A stretch of DNA of 64,000 nt from Ornithinicoccus hortensis (GCF_006716185.1 NZ_VFOP01000001.1:1364001-1428000); one strand, 5' to 3'; positions 13,113 through 23,469 are shown, numbered from the stretch's first letter. Notes: generated by a model from the sequence alone, not told the origin. Program-made: numbers and translations.

Positions 13113-13916
13113 TCAGCCGAACTGCCAGGAGCGCTTGGACAGGCCGAACCAGAAGCCCTCGACCGCGTTCTCACCGGCCAGGTCGCCGGTGGTGTCCGCC
13201 GCGCCCAGCGCCACGTACAACGGGGCCCAGTGCTCGGTCCGGGGGTGCGCCTCGTGTGCCGCCGGTGCGACCGTTTGGAAGGTGAGCAGGGCGTCGATGT
13301 CCTGCGCCGCGATCGCCTCTGCCGCCCAGTGGTCGAACTCCGCCGACGCAGCGGGAGGGGGCGTGTCCGCACCGGCCCGCGGGACGAACCAGCGCAGGTT
13401 GTGCGTGGTGAAGCCCGACCCGATGATCAGCGTGCCCTCGTCGCGCAGTTCGGCGAGCTGACGGCCCAGCCGGAACAGTTCGCGCGGTTCCAGCGTGGGC
13501 AGCGACATCTGCAGCACCGGCACGTCGGCGTCGGGGAACATCTCGACCAGCGGCACGTAGGCACCGTGGTCCAGCCCCCGACCCTGGTCGTGCCGCACCT
13601 GCCCCCGGTCGGCGACCAGGGCGGTCACCCGGTCGGCCAGGTCCGGCGCGACGGGCGCGTCGTAGGTGACCTCGTAGTACTTCTGCGGGAATCCCCAGAA
13701 GTCGTAGAGCAACGGCACCCCGGGACGGGTGGCGCTCAGCGAGAGCGGGTTGTTCTCCCAGTGGGCGGAGACGACCAGGATGTTCTTCGGCTTCGCCAGG
13801 GTCCGGGACCACTGCGCAAGCTCGGCGCACCAGCGGGTGTCGTCGGCCAGCGGAGGGGCACCGTGGGACAGGTACAGGACGGGCTGCCGGGTGCTCGGGG
13901 CGGTGGCGTTCGACAC
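13113..13916 (-). CDS. Class III extradiol dioxygenase, DODA type
   Basis: 267 residues from the GTG at 13916; the weak box CATGAT lies six bases upstream. LYLSHGAPPLADD carries the first metal-binding histidine, SAHWENNPLSLS the second, DHGAYVPLVEMFPDADVPVLQMSLP the catalytic region, and GSGFTTHNLRWF a third conserved histidine. This arrangement is that of the LigB/4,5-DOPA extradiol dioxygenase group (YgiD-like), which cleave catechols with non-haem iron or bind zinc. No aromatic catabolism genes lie nearby, so the natural substrate is unknown. It is divergent from guaB3 and may have nothing to do with purines. Confidence 0.85.
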   Translation of the reverse strand: MSNATAPSTRQPVLYLSHGAPPLADDTRWCAELAQWSRTLAKPKNILVVSAHWENNPLSLSATRPGVPLLYDFWGFPQKYYEVTYDAPVAPDLADRVTALVADRGQVRHDQGRGLDHGAYVPLVEMFPDADVPVLQMSLPTLEPRELFRLGRQLAELRDEGTLIIGSGFTTHNLRWFVPRAGADTPPPAASAEFDHWAAEAIAAQDIDALLTFQTVAPAAHEAHPRTEHWAPLYVALGAADTTGDLAGENAVEGFWFGLSKRSWQFG

Positions 13917-13979
13917 GGTGCCATCATGCCGCGCCACGCGCCCCGGCGGGAGGGGGCGGCCGTCCGGGACCGCTGCGGA

Positions 13980-13985
13980 TAACCT
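13980..13985 (+). promoter_or_regulatory. TAACCT -10 box of guaB3
   Basis: TAACCT ends six bases before the GTG of guaB3; no Shine-Dalgarno sequence is present. Confidence 0.5.
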
Positions 13986-13991
13986 GAGCGG

Positions 13992-15113
13992 GTGAGCGAG
14001 ATCGAGATCGGACGTGGCAAGCGCGGGCGGCGCGCATACTCCTTCGAGGACATCGCCGTGGTGCCCTCCCGGCGCACCCGTGACCCGGAGGAGGTGTCCA
14101 TCTCCTGGCAGATCGACGCCTACCACTTCGACCTGCCGGTCATCGCGGCCCCGATGGACTCGGTGGTCTCGCCGGCGACCGCGATCGAGGTGGGTCGGCT
14201 CGGCGGTCTCGGGGTGCTGGACCTCGAGGGCCTCTGGACCCGGTACGAGAACCCGGAGGCGCACCTGGCCGAGATCAGCTCGCTCGACGCCCCGGGCTGC
14301 ACCGCCCGGCTCAAGGAGCTGTATGCCGCACCGGTGCGCCCCGAGCTGATCACCGAACGGCTCCGGGAGATCCGGGACGCCGGCGTCACTGTCGCGGGGG
14401 CGCTCTCGCCGCAACGGACCCAGCAGTTCTGGAAGACCGTGGTCGACGCGGGGGTCGACCTGTTCGTGATCCGCGGCACCACGGTCTCCGCCGAGCACGT
14501 CTCCAGCAACGCCGAGCCGCTGAACCTCAAGCGGTTCATCTACGAGCTCGACGTCCCCGTGATCGTCGGCGGCGCCGGCACCTACACGGCGGCGTTGCAC
14601 CTGATGCGGACGGGGGCCGCCGGGGTGCTCGTCGGCTTCGGCGGCGGGGCCGCCCTCCGCACCCGCAGCACGCTGGGGATCCACGCCCCGATGGCCACCG
14701 CGATCGCCGACGTCGCGGCCGCGCGCCGGGACTACCTGGACGAGTCCGGGGGCCGCTACGTGCACGTCATCGCCGACGGCGGTGTCGGACTGTCCGGCGA
14801 CATCGTCAAGGCGGTGGCCTGCGGCGCCGATGCCGTGATGCTCGGTGCGGCGCTGGCCCGCGCGGCCGAGGCGCCCGGGCAGGGCTACCACTGGGGGTCC
14901 GAGGCCCACCACCCGCTCCTGCCCCGCGGGGAGCGCGTGCACGTGGGCACCTCCGGCAGCCTGGAAGAGATCCTGCTCGGCCCGGGCGTGGACGCCTCCG
15001 GCACGACCAACCTGATGGGCGCGCTGCGCCGGGCCATGGCGACCACCGGCTACAGCGACGTCAAGGAGTTCCAGCGGGTGGAGATCGTGGTCGCGCCGTA
15101 CCAACCGCGCTGA
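13992..15113 (+). CDS. guaB3: GuaB3 family IMP dehydrogenase-related protein
   Basis: 373 residues, GTG start. It has the IMPDH/GMPR TIM barrel (DIAVVPSRRTRDPEEV, FDLPVIAAPMDSVVSP, VHVIADGGVGLSGDIVKAVACGADAVMLG) but no CBS domains. Where GuaB has GPGSICTT, this protein reads GFGGGAALRTRSTLGI near residue 214, so the catalytic cysteine is replaced by leucine. Actinobacterial GuaB3 proteins are a recognised subfamily of uncertain activity, and as far as I recall the mycobacterial one also lacks the cysteine. A non-catalytic or regulatory role is therefore likely here. It sits between guaB and guaA, all on the plus strand, which ties it to guanine nucleotide synthesis. Confidence 0.9.
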   Translation: MSEIEIGRGKRGRRAYSFEDIAVVPSRRTRDPEEVSISWQIDAYHFDLPVIAAPMDSVVSPATAIEVGRLGGLGVLDLEGLWTRYENPEAHLAEISSLDAPGCTARLKELYAAPVRPELITERLREIRDAGVTVAGALSPQRTQQFWKTVVDAGVDLFVIRGTTVSAEHVSSNAEPLNLKRFIYELDVPVIVGGAGTYTAALHLMRTGAAGVLVGFGGGAALRTRSTLGIHAPMATAIADVAAARRDYLDESGGRYVHVIADGGVGLSGDIVKAVACGADAVMLGAALARAAEAPGQGYHWGSEAHHPLLPRGERVHVGTSGSLEEILLGPGVDASGTTNLMGALRRAMATTGYSDVKEFQRVEIVVAPYQPR

Positions 15114-15214
15114 CCGCGGGCACCGCACGCCGCCGGTGACGGCGTGTCGGTCCGTTCGGGCGGTTGGCGGCGCCGGTCCACGTACGCTGACCCCGAGCGA
15201 AGGGAACATCGGGT

Positions 15215-16570
15215 ATGCAGATACGCCAGGAACGTCGGTACCGGCGTCGTCGCAGGGTCGCCGGGGGAGCGGTGGCACTCGTGGTGGCGGGGGTGACCCT
15301 GACCGCCTGCCTCGGCGGCGAGGACGACGAGGGCTCCGACGAGGGGTCGGTGGCCCAGACGGACCAGTCCTCCGGTGACGGCGCCGGGGACGGTGCGCTG
15401 ATGACCGGCGGGGGGCTGCTCGCGGGGGACGAGGACACCGCGAGCGCGACCGGGGACGAGGACCCGGCCGGCGGGGGGTCGGGGGAGGACACCGGGGACG
15501 ACACCGGCGAGGAGGACGCGGTATCCCCGGCCGAGCAGGCGCTGCCCTCGGACGAGTCGACCATGGAACGGGTCGACTACATCACCGGCGGGATCACCCC
15601 GAAGTCGGTGGTGGCCTCCGGCCACGGCCTGGTGATCGCCAACAACATGATGTACAGCCACACCATGACGGTGTACGACTCCACCAGCCGCGAGCTGCTG
15701 GAGACCCTCTCCGACAGCGTCGTGATGGAGGACTTCGGCATCCCGGACCACCCCGGGGAGTCCAGTGGCTCGCCGGTGGAGGCGGCCTGGACCGACAACG
15801 GCAAGTACGCCTACGTCTCCCAGTACACGATGTACGGCCAGAACTTCGGGGTCGAGGGGTTCGACGACTGCAGCCCGCAGAGCGGCGTGGGGGCCTCCTA
15901 CCTCTACCGGTTCAACGCCGAGCTGATGGACTGGGACCAGGTGATCAAGGTCGGGGCGGTGCCCAAGTACGTCGACATCACCCCCGACCAGACCAGGGTG
16001 CTGGTCAGCAACTGGTGCGACTCCACCATCTCGGTGGTCGACCGGGAGAGCGCCACCGAGGTGGAGGTCATCCCGGTCGACGCCGCGCCCCGGGGGATCG
16101 AGGTGTTGCCGGACAACCGGACCGCCTACGTCGCCGCGATGTATGCGAACAAGTTGTTCAAGGTGGACCTCGAGGAGGGCACCTCCGAGCTGATGATGGA
16201 CACCACCCGCAAGCCGCGGCACCTGAACCTCTCGCCCGACGGCAAGTACCTCTACATGGCGGTCAGCGGGGCCAACACGATCTACAAGATCGACACGGAG
16301 ACCGAGGAGATCGTCGACGAGGTCGTCTCGGGGGCCGAGCCGCGCAGCATGAGCATCTCCCCGGACGGGACCGCGCTCTACGTGGTCAACTACTACGAGC
16401 CCTCGGTGGCCAAGATCGCCACGGAGGACATGGAGGTGCTCCAGACCGAGCCCACCGACGCCAACCCGATCGGGATCACCTACGACCCGGTGACCCACCA
16501 GGTCTGGGTCGCCTGCTACGGCGGCAGCCTCTACGTCTTCGACGACCAGGCGGGCGCCGCCGGCGACTGA
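15215..16570 (+). CDS. YVTN-type beta-propeller lipoprotein
   Basis: 451 residues. An arginine-rich start and hydrophobic segment end in the lipobox LTAC (Cys32), so it should be a membrane-anchored extracellular lipoprotein. A strongly acidic Gly/Asp/Glu linker runs to about residue 105. The rest is a set of YncE/YVTN beta-propeller blades, seen as repeats such as PKYVDITPDQTRVLVSNW, PRGIEVLPDNRTAYVAA, PRHLNLSPDGKYLYMAV and PRSMSISPDGTALYVVN. Propellers of this type bind partner molecules or ligands; no catalytic residues are evident and I do not assign a function. The ATG is preceded by AAGGGA nine bases upstream. It lies alone between guaB3 and the SURF1 gene. Confidence 0.8.
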   Translation: MQIRQERRYRRRRRVAGGAVALVVAGVTLTACLGGEDDEGSDEGSVAQTDQSSGDGAGDGALMTGGGLLAGDEDTASATGDEDPAGGGSGEDTGDDTGEEDAVSPAEQALPSDESTMERVDYITGGITPKSVVASGHGLVIANNMMYSHTMTVYDSTSRELLETLSDSVVMEDFGIPDHPGESSGSPVEAAWTDNGKYAYVSQYTMYGQNFGVEGFDDCSPQSGVGASYLYRFNAELMDWDQVIKVGAVPKYVDITPDQTRVLVSNWCDSTISVVDRESATEVEVIPVDAAPRGIEVLPDNRTAYVAAMYANKLFKVDLEEGTSELMMDTTRKPRHLNLSPDGKYLYMAVSGANTIYKIDTETEEIVDEVVSGAEPRSMSISPDGTALYVVNYYEPSVAKIATEDMEVLQTEPTDANPIGITYDPVTHQVWVACYGGSLYVFDDQAGAAGD

Positions 16571-16579
16571 CCCAGGGCC

Positions 16580-16585
16580 TACCCT
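16580..16585 (+). promoter_or_regulatory. TACCCT -10 box of the SURF1 gene
   Basis: TACCCT ends six bases before the GTG start. The bases between also read GGAGGG, too close to the start to act as a normal ribosome binding site. Confidence 0.4.
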
Positions 16586-16591
16586 GGAGGG

Positions 16592-17419
16592 GTGTGGCGC
16601 ACCCTGATCAAACCCCGGTGGCTGCTGCTCCTCGCCGTGCTGGCCGTCGTCGTGGTGGCCTTCGCCCGGCTCGGCCTGTGGCAGCTCTCGGTCGCCCAGG
16701 ACGACGCCGTCGAGCAGGCCCGTGCCGAGCAGCTGGCCCGGCCGGTGGTCCCGGTCGACGAGGCGCTGGTACCGCACCAGCGGTTCCCCGACGACGGCGC
16801 GGGTCGTCCCGTGGTCGCGACCGGTCACTACGTCGGCGACCAGCAGTTCCTGGTGCCCGACCGGGTGCTGGACGGTGAGGCCGGCTACTGGGTCGTGACG
16901 CCCCTGGTCGTCGCGGACACCGGCGCCAACCTCGCGGTCGTGCGCGGCTTCGTGACCGACCCGGCCGCCGCCGACCGGCCGGACGACACCCCGGTCGCCG
17001 TCAGCGGCACGCTCGCCCCGGGGGAGGCCCCGGAGGTCCGCAAGGACCTGCCGGAGGGGCAGCGGGACAGCATCGACCTGTCCGCGCTGGCCAACGAGTG
17101 GCCCGGGGAGTTCTACAACGCCTTCATCTTCGCCACGGACGAGGAGCCCCAGGTCACCGCCGAGCAGGTCAGGCTCATCCCGCCGCCGTCCTTCGGTGGC
17201 GAGGTCGACTGGCGCAACTTCGGCTACGCCCTCCAGTGGTGGGTCTTCGCGGCCTTTGCGGTCTACATGTTCGTCCGGTTCGTGCGGGACGACCACGAGC
17301 TGGACCGGGCGCAGGCGGGTGCCCTCGCGCAGGAGGTCCCGGCGGCACGGCATACAGTGGAGGTGCCGGACGACCCCGGCGCCAACCCCGCGGAGAGGAC
17401 CCCGTCCCACCATGTCTGA
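16592..17419 (+). CDS. SURF1 family protein, cytochrome oxidase assembly
   Basis: 275 residues with one membrane helix near the N-terminus (about 10-27) and one near residues 212-230, the two-helix hairpin topology of SURF1. FARLGLWQLSVAQ, ATGHYVGDQQFLVPDRVLDGEAGYWVVTPLV and RGFV fit the family signature (R-x-GxWQ, G-y-..vl.R..Gr.Gy.v.TPL). SURF1 proteins help load haem into aa3-type cytochrome c oxidase, so the organism should respire aerobically. A charged tail extends past the second helix. It overlaps the DUF3817 gene by eight bases. Confidence 0.88.
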   Translation: MWRTLIKPRWLLLLAVLAVVVVAFARLGLWQLSVAQDDAVEQARAEQLARPVVPVDEALVPHQRFPDDGAGRPVVATGHYVGDQQFLVPDRVLDGEAGYWVVTPLVVADTGANLAVVRGFVTDPAAADRPDDTPVAVSGTLAPGEAPEVRKDLPEGQRDSIDLSALANEWPGEFYNAFIFATDEEPQVTAEQVRLIPPPSFGGEVDWRNFGYALQWWVFAAFAVYMFVRFVRDDHELDRAQAGALAQEVPAARHTVEVPDDPGANPAERTPSHHV

Positions 17420-17747
17420 CCAGGCAAAGCTCGTGTTCTTCAGGGTGATGGCCTTCGTCGTCGGCGTCGCCCTGTTGGTGCTCACCCTGCACATGGTGCT
17501 GCGCTACGGCTTCGGCAACCACGTGCTCGACTGGTGGGCGATGCCGCACGGCTTCCTCTACATGGTCTACCTGGTGGCGGTGATGATGCTCGGCTTCGAG
17601 CTGCGCTGGGGGATGGGCCGGATCGTCGGGGTGATGCTCGCCGGGGTGGTGCCCTTCCTGTCCTTCTACGTCGAGCACCGGGTGAGCCGGCAGGCGCGGG
17701 CCCAACTCGCGGCACGGGCGGACGCACCGCCCACCGTGCGCCGGTAA
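17412..17747 (+). CDS. DUF3817 small membrane protein
   Basis: 111 residues from an ATG inside the end of the SURF1 gene, so the two are co-translated. Three membrane segments are visible (about 7-30, 41-60 and 67-85) with an FFRVMAFVVGVALLVLTLHMVLRY start and the pair MPHGFLYMVYL typical of DUF3817. The family has no established function; the coupling to SURF1 suggests a link to the respiratory membrane, but its usual neighbour guaA follows ten bases later. Confidence 0.8.
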   Translation: MSDQAKLVFFRVMAFVVGVALLVLTLHMVLRYGFGNHVLDWWAMPHGFLYMVYLVAVMMLGFELRWGMGRIVGVMLAGVVPFLSFYVEHRVSRQARAQLAARADAPPTVRR

Positions 17748-17750
17748 CCT
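17745..17750 (+). promoter_or_regulatory. TAACCT -10 box of guaA
   Basis: TAACCT overlaps the DUF3817 stop and ends six bases before the guaA GTG, which suggests guaA has its own leaderless transcript besides read-through. Confidence 0.45.
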
Positions 17751-17756
17751 GTAGCG

Positions 17757-19334
<1,578 letters not shown>

Positions 19335-19336
19335 CC

Positions 19337-20689
19337 GTGGCAGGACGGACGACGGACCGGCAGCGGTCCTGGCGGGCCACCGGCCGGATGACGCTGGCGC
19401 TGGCCGCCGGGAAGGTGGCCCGGGTGGCCTCCCGGCTGCGGGGCGGGGGTTCGGCGCTGCCCGGGCTGGTCACGGAGCGGGTCGACCCGGCCGTGCTGCG
19501 GCACACCCTGGCGGGGCTGCCCCGCGGGATCGTGGTCGTCAGCGGCACCAACGGCAAGACCACCACCACCAAGATGCTCGTCGCGGTGCTGCGCGGCCAC
19601 GGGGTGCGGGTCTTCACCAATCCCACCGGGAGCAACTTCACCCGCGGGGTGATCAGTGCGATGCTCGGCGAGGTCACCCTGCGGGGGCGGCTGGACGCGG
19701 ACTGCGCGGTGCTCGAGCTGGACGAGGCGCACGCGCTGAAGTTCGCCGCGGAGGTCGCGCCCACGCACGCCCTGCTGCTCAACGTCGCGCGGGACCAGCT
19801 GGACCGGTTCGCCGAGATCGACCACACGGCCCGGCTGCTGACCACCCTGGCCGAGCAGACCACCGACGGCGTGGTGCTGAACGCCGACGACTCCTTCATC
19901 TCGCGGATCGTGGACCACGTGGGGGACGGGGTCGCGGTCCACTGGTTCGGGGTGGACCCCGAGATCGCCGACCGGCTGCCGGAGCTGCAGGAGGCCGACG
20001 TCCGGTTCGCCGAGGACGAGGTGGCCCCGCACATCCGCGACGGCGACCCGGTCGGGCTGCTGCACCCCGACGACGAGCGGGCCTTCTCGGTGCTCCTGGG
20101 CGGACAGACCGTGGGTCCGGTCACGCTGAAGCAGCGGGGGCTGGCCGCGATGATCAACGCGACCGCCGCGACGACCACCGCCCGGGCCCTGCTGGGTGGG
20201 GACTTCGACGCCGCCAGCGCCGTGCGGGCCCTGCAGGCCGTCACCCCGCCGTTCGGCCGGGGCGAGGTGATCGACGTCGACGGCCACCCGTTGGAGCTCG
20301 TCCTGGTGAAGAACCCGGCGGGCTTCACGGTGGCGCTGGGGACCTACGGCAGCGAACCGGTCGCCACGATGATCGCGATCAACGACGACTACGCCGACGG
20401 CCGGGACGTCTCGTGGCTCTACGACGTCTCCTTCGAGAGCCTGCGGGAGACCGGGGTCGCGATGACCTCCGGGTTGCGCGGCTGGGACATGGCGCTGCGG
20501 CTGCGGTACGACGGGGTCGAGACGGGACGGGTCGAGACCGACCTGGACGGGGCGCTGGACTCCTTCCTGGCCGAGCACCGCGGTGGACCCACCCGGATCT
20601 TCTGCACCTACACCGCGATGATGCACCTGCGACGACGGCTGGCCGCCCGGTTCGGACTCGCCCGGTTCGGAGAGGACACCCCCGGATGA
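19337..20689 (+). CDS. murT: Lipid II isoglutaminyl synthase, Mur-ligase subunit MurT
   Basis: 450 residues from the GTG at 19337, preferred over a GTG at 19325 because GGGAG stands five bases upstream. It has the Mur ligase ATP loop VVSGTNGKTTTTKML (about 69-83), NPTGSNFTRG and a C-terminal MurT domain. MurT with GatD amidates the alpha-carboxyl of D-glutamate in the lipid II stem peptide. In other MurT proteins a four-cysteine zinc ribbon sits in the central domain; here the matching stretch (about 200-245) is acidic and has no cysteines at all. Only two cysteines exist in the whole protein. It overlaps gatD by four bases (ATGA). Confidence 0.92.
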   Translation: MAGRTTDRQRSWRATGRMTLALAAGKVARVASRLRGGGSALPGLVTERVDPAVLRHTLAGLPRGIVVVSGTNGKTTTTKMLVAVLRGHGVRVFTNPTGSNFTRGVISAMLGEVTLRGRLDADCAVLELDEAHALKFAAEVAPTHALLLNVARDQLDRFAEIDHTARLLTTLAEQTTDGVVLNADDSFISRIVDHVGDGVAVHWFGVDPEIADRLPELQEADVRFAEDEVAPHIRDGDPVGLLHPDDERAFSVLLGGQTVGPVTLKQRGLAAMINATAATTTARALLGGDFDAASAVRALQAVTPPFGRGEVIDVDGHPLELVLVKNPAGFTVALGTYGSEPVATMIAINDDYADGRDVSWLYDVSFESLRETGVAMTSGLRGWDMALRLRYDGVETGRVETDLDGALDSFLAEHRGGPTRIFCTYTAMMHLRRRLAARFGLARFGEDTPG

Positions 20690-21450
20690 GCCTGGAACCA
20701 CCGGTCGCGCCGCCCCCGACCCGGGACAGCAAGGGCGAGGTGCACGTGGTGCACCTGTACCCCCGGGAGATGAGCATCTACGGGGACCTGGGCAACACCC
20801 GGTGCCTGGCGGCACGGCTGTCCTGGCACGGCTACACCCCGGTGGTCCACGCGCACCACCCCGGCGCGCCGTGGCCGGAGCGGGTCGACCTGGTCGTGGG
20901 CGGTGGGGGACAGGACTCCGGGCAGGTCCGGGTGCAGGAGGACCTCGCCCGCCACGCCGACACGCTGCGCTCGCTCGCCGCGGACGGTGTCCCGATGCTG
21001 ATGATCTGCGGGATGTACCAGCTGTTCGGGAAGGCGTTCATCACCGTGGACGGGGCCCGGCTGCCCGGCCTGGGCATCCTCGACGTGACCACCCAGGGCA
21101 ACGCCACCCGGATGATCGGCCCGGTCGTGCTGGACACCGAGTTCGGCACCGTCGTGGGGTACGAGAACCACTCCGGCTCCACGATCCTGGAGGACGGGCA
21201 GCAGCCGTTCGGCACGGTCCGTCACGGGCAGGGCAACAACGGCACGGACGGCACCGAGGGGGCCCGCTCCCACCAGGTGATCGGCAGCTACCTGCACGGA
21301 CCGATCCTGCCCGCCAACCCCGCGCTCGCCGACGCCCTGCTGGCCACCGCCGCCACCCGGGCGACCGGTGCCTTCGCCCCCGGAGAGGTGGACGACACGA
21401 TCGCCGAGCAGGCGCACGCCCGGCAGGTCGACCGGCTGCTCCGGGCCTGA
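20686..21450 (+). CDS. gatD: Lipid II isoglutaminyl synthase, glutamine amidotransferase GatD
   Basis: 254 residues. It is a CobB/CobQ-like class I glutamine amidotransferase: VHLYPREMSIYGDLGNTRCLAARL at the start, the nucleophile in MLMICGMYQLFG (Cys about 107), and SYLHGPILPANPALAD carrying the catalytic histidine (about 202). GatD supplies ammonia to MurT for lipid II amidation, which is needed for efficient peptidoglycan cross-linking. The overlap with murT and the matching pair of domains make the assignment firm. The gene converges with the flippase-like gene after 13 bases. Confidence 0.95.
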   Translation: MSLEPPVAPPPTRDSKGEVHVVHLYPREMSIYGDLGNTRCLAARLSWHGYTPVVHAHHPGAPWPERVDLVVGGGGQDSGQVRVQEDLARHADTLRSLAADGVPMLMICGMYQLFGKAFITVDGARLPGLGILDVTTQGNATRMIGPVVLDTEFGTVVGYENHSGSTILEDGQQPFGTVRHGQGNNGTDGTEGARSHQVIGSYLHGPILPANPALADALLATAATRATGAFAPGEVDDTIAEQAHARQVDRLLRA

Positions 21451-21463
21451 GCGCGCAGCAGCG

Positions 21464-22651
21464 CTACGGGGTGTCCGGGGGTGGACCGGTCTCCGGTCCC
21501 GCCCCGGTGGCGTCCGGCGCGGGTTCGGTGTCGAGCGGCTGGGCCTGTGGCAACGACTCGGTCGGGACCAGCTCCTCCCCACCGGCGCCCAGCTGCTCCG
21601 TGGTCGGGTGGTTGGGGCCGAACCACCAGAGCAGCACGGCACCGATGCCCAGGGGCACCTCGAGCAGGTGGGTGAACACGGCATACAGCAGGGCGGCGGA
21701 GGCGGCCGACGCCGGCTCGGCGCCGAACGCCACGAGGACGCCGGCCGTCCCGGCCTCGGTGATCCCCAGACCACCGGGCGTGATCGCCACGACGGTGAGG
21801 AACTGGCGGAAGGCGTAGGCGGCGAACATCTCCACGTAGGGCAGCTCCACCCCCACCGCGTGGCAGGCGACGGCATACAGGACGAAGAAGAAGCCGAACA
21901 TGCCGGCCAGACCCAGGGTCATCCGGACCCCGTGGACCCCGACCACGTTGGACATCCGGTCCCGCTGGTCCTGGATCAGGTGGTCGAAGTCGCGGCCCTC
22001 CCGGACCCGCCGGGAGAACGGCCTGGCCAGCCGGCCGACGGCGCGACCGACGAGGTGGGAGACCTTGTCGGAGTAGATGACGGCGATGAACAGCCCGAGG
22101 ATGGCCAGCCCGATCGCTGCGGCGATGCCGCTGCCGATCAGCACGGACCGGGGCGCGTTCACCGGGCCGACCAGGATCACCAGGCAGGCGAGCACCGGCA
22201 GCACCAGGCGGGCCAGCAGGTTCCACACCCCGGTGACCACCAGCGAGGTGGAGATGTTGCGCTTGGTGAACCCCCAGGTGCGGTACATCATGTAGGTCAG
22301 CGCGACCCCGACGGCGCCACCGGCCGGCAGGATGTTGCTGACCATCGACCCGGCGGCGTTGACCATGAGGGCGCGGAAGTGGGTCAGGCCGGGCAGCGAC
22401 CCGATCAGCGTGTAGGTGTAGCAGTAGAGCCCGATCAGCATCAACGCCATCATCAGCGCCGCCACCGGCCAGCCGACCAGGGTCAGCTGGTGGCCGATCT
22501 CCGGCCAGGTGGTCTCGGCCACCCGTGGCAACCCCCACACCAGGAGTGCCCCCGCGATCGCGAACCCGACGAGGGACTGCAGGACCTGGCGCCAGCCGAT
22601 CCCCCCGAACTTCGGCTCGAAGTCCGGGCCGTCGGCGGCGGTGCCGCTCAT
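21464..22651 (-). CDS. Flippase-like integral membrane protein (LPG synthase TM family)
   Basis: 395 residues with about eight to nine membrane helices and a cytoplasmic Pro/Gly/Glu-rich tail of about 50 residues. The pattern NAAGSMVSNILPAGGAVGVALTYMMYR and the C-terminal TPGGLGITEAGTAGVL are typical of the family that includes the membrane half of MprF, AglD and related proteins, which move charged or glycosylated lipids across the membrane. It lacks the soluble aminoacyl-transferase domain of MprF. The start overlaps the stop of the PIG-L deacetylase gene by four bases, so the deacetylase and transporter are probably made together. Confidence 0.8.
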   Translation of the reverse strand: MSGTAADGPDFEPKFGGIGWRQVLQSLVGFAIAGALLVWGLPRVAETTWPEIGHQLTLVGWPVAALMMALMLIGLYCYTYTLIGSLPGLTHFRALMVNAAGSMVSNILPAGGAVGVALTYMMYRTWGFTKRNISTSLVVTGVWNLLARLVLPVLACLVILVGPVNAPRSVLIGSGIAAAIGLAILGLFIAVIYSDKVSHLVGRAVGRLARPFSRRVREGRDFDHLIQDQRDRMSNVVGVHGVRMTLGLAGMFGFFFVLYAVACHAVGVELPYVEMFAAYAFRQFLTVVAITPGGLGITEAGTAGVLVAFGAEPASAASAALLYAVFTHLLEVPLGIGAVLLWWFGPNHPTTEQLGAGGEELVPTESLPQAQPLDTEPAPDATGAGPETGPPPDTP

Positions 22652-23469
22652 GCCGGTGCCCCGAAGATCTGGCCCTGCACGGTCCCGGGCGTGGCCGCCG
22701 GGTCGACGAAGTACTCTCGCCCCAGGGCGCGACGGTAGGCCGCGAGGGGCAGTTTCAGCACGGCCGCAAGGTTACGCCCTCCGGACCCGTCGTCGCCGCT
22801 CGCCTGCGACAGGTGGGCGGCCATGGCGGCCCGTTTCGCGGCGATCACCGGGGTGACGTCGATCCGGTGGGTGATCCGGGCGCGCGGGGTGAACCCGTGG
22901 GCCCACTCGGCCGGGTCGAACCCGGTGGGCAGGGCGTGCAGGCGGGCGGCCAGCCGCAGCGCCGTGGTGATCGGCTCCCGCGGGGCGGTCGCCTCGAGCA
23001 GCCGGGGGACCCCGGCGAGCTGCTGGGCACCTCGGACCACCTCGTGCACCCGGACGTGGTCCGGGTGCCCGTAGCCCCCCGCCGGGTCGTAGCCCAGGAC
23101 CAGGTCGGCCCGTTCGCGGCGCAGGACCACGGCCAGCGCCTCGGCGGCCTCCTCGACGGGTACGTCCACGAACCGGCGTCGACCCGGTGGCGCCACCGCG
23201 GGGTCCGCGTCGAGCCCGCTGTCGGAGTAGCCGAGGTGGATGACCTCGGCCGCACCCAGCGCCTCCGCGCTGGCCCGCAGCTCCGCCAACCGCCTGGCGC
23301 CGAGCTCCCCGCCGGTGCCGAACTGCGCGGCGGCGGGCCCGGCGTCACCGTCCGTCGCGGTGACCAGGACGACCCGGTGGCCGGCCGCGGCGAGCTTGGC
23401 GAGGGTGCCCCCGGTCAGGATCGCCTCGTCGTCGGGGTGGGCGTTCACCGCCACGACGGTATGAACCAT
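22648..23469 (-). CDS. PIG-L family N-acetylglucosaminide-type deacetylase
   Basis: 273 residues from an ATG preceded by GGAGG. The zinc site AHPDDE (His11, Asp13, Asp14) near the N-terminus and the distal GGYGHPDHVRVH motif (about 128-139) define the PIG-L/LmbE fold, which removes acetyl groups from N-acetyl sugars. MshB of the mycothiol pathway and GlcNAc-PI deacetylase belong here, but the substrate of this one is open. It is co-translated with the flippase-like gene and divergent from a GT4 glycosyltransferase. Together they could make and export a glycolipid carrying a free amino sugar; that is inference from context. Confidence 0.85.
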   Translation of the reverse strand: MVHTVVAVNAHPDDEAILTGGTLAKLAAAGHRVVLVTATDGDAGPAAAQFGTGGELGARRLAELRASAEALGAAEVIHLGYSDSGLDADPAVAPPGRRRFVDVPVEEAAEALAVVLRRERADLVLGYDPAGGYGHPDHVRVHEVVRGAQQLAGVPRLLEATAPREPITTALRLAARLHALPTGFDPAEWAHGFTPRARITHRIDVTPVIAAKRAAMAAHLSQASGDDGSGGRNLAAVLKLPLAAYRRALGREYFVDPAATPGTVQGQIFGAPA

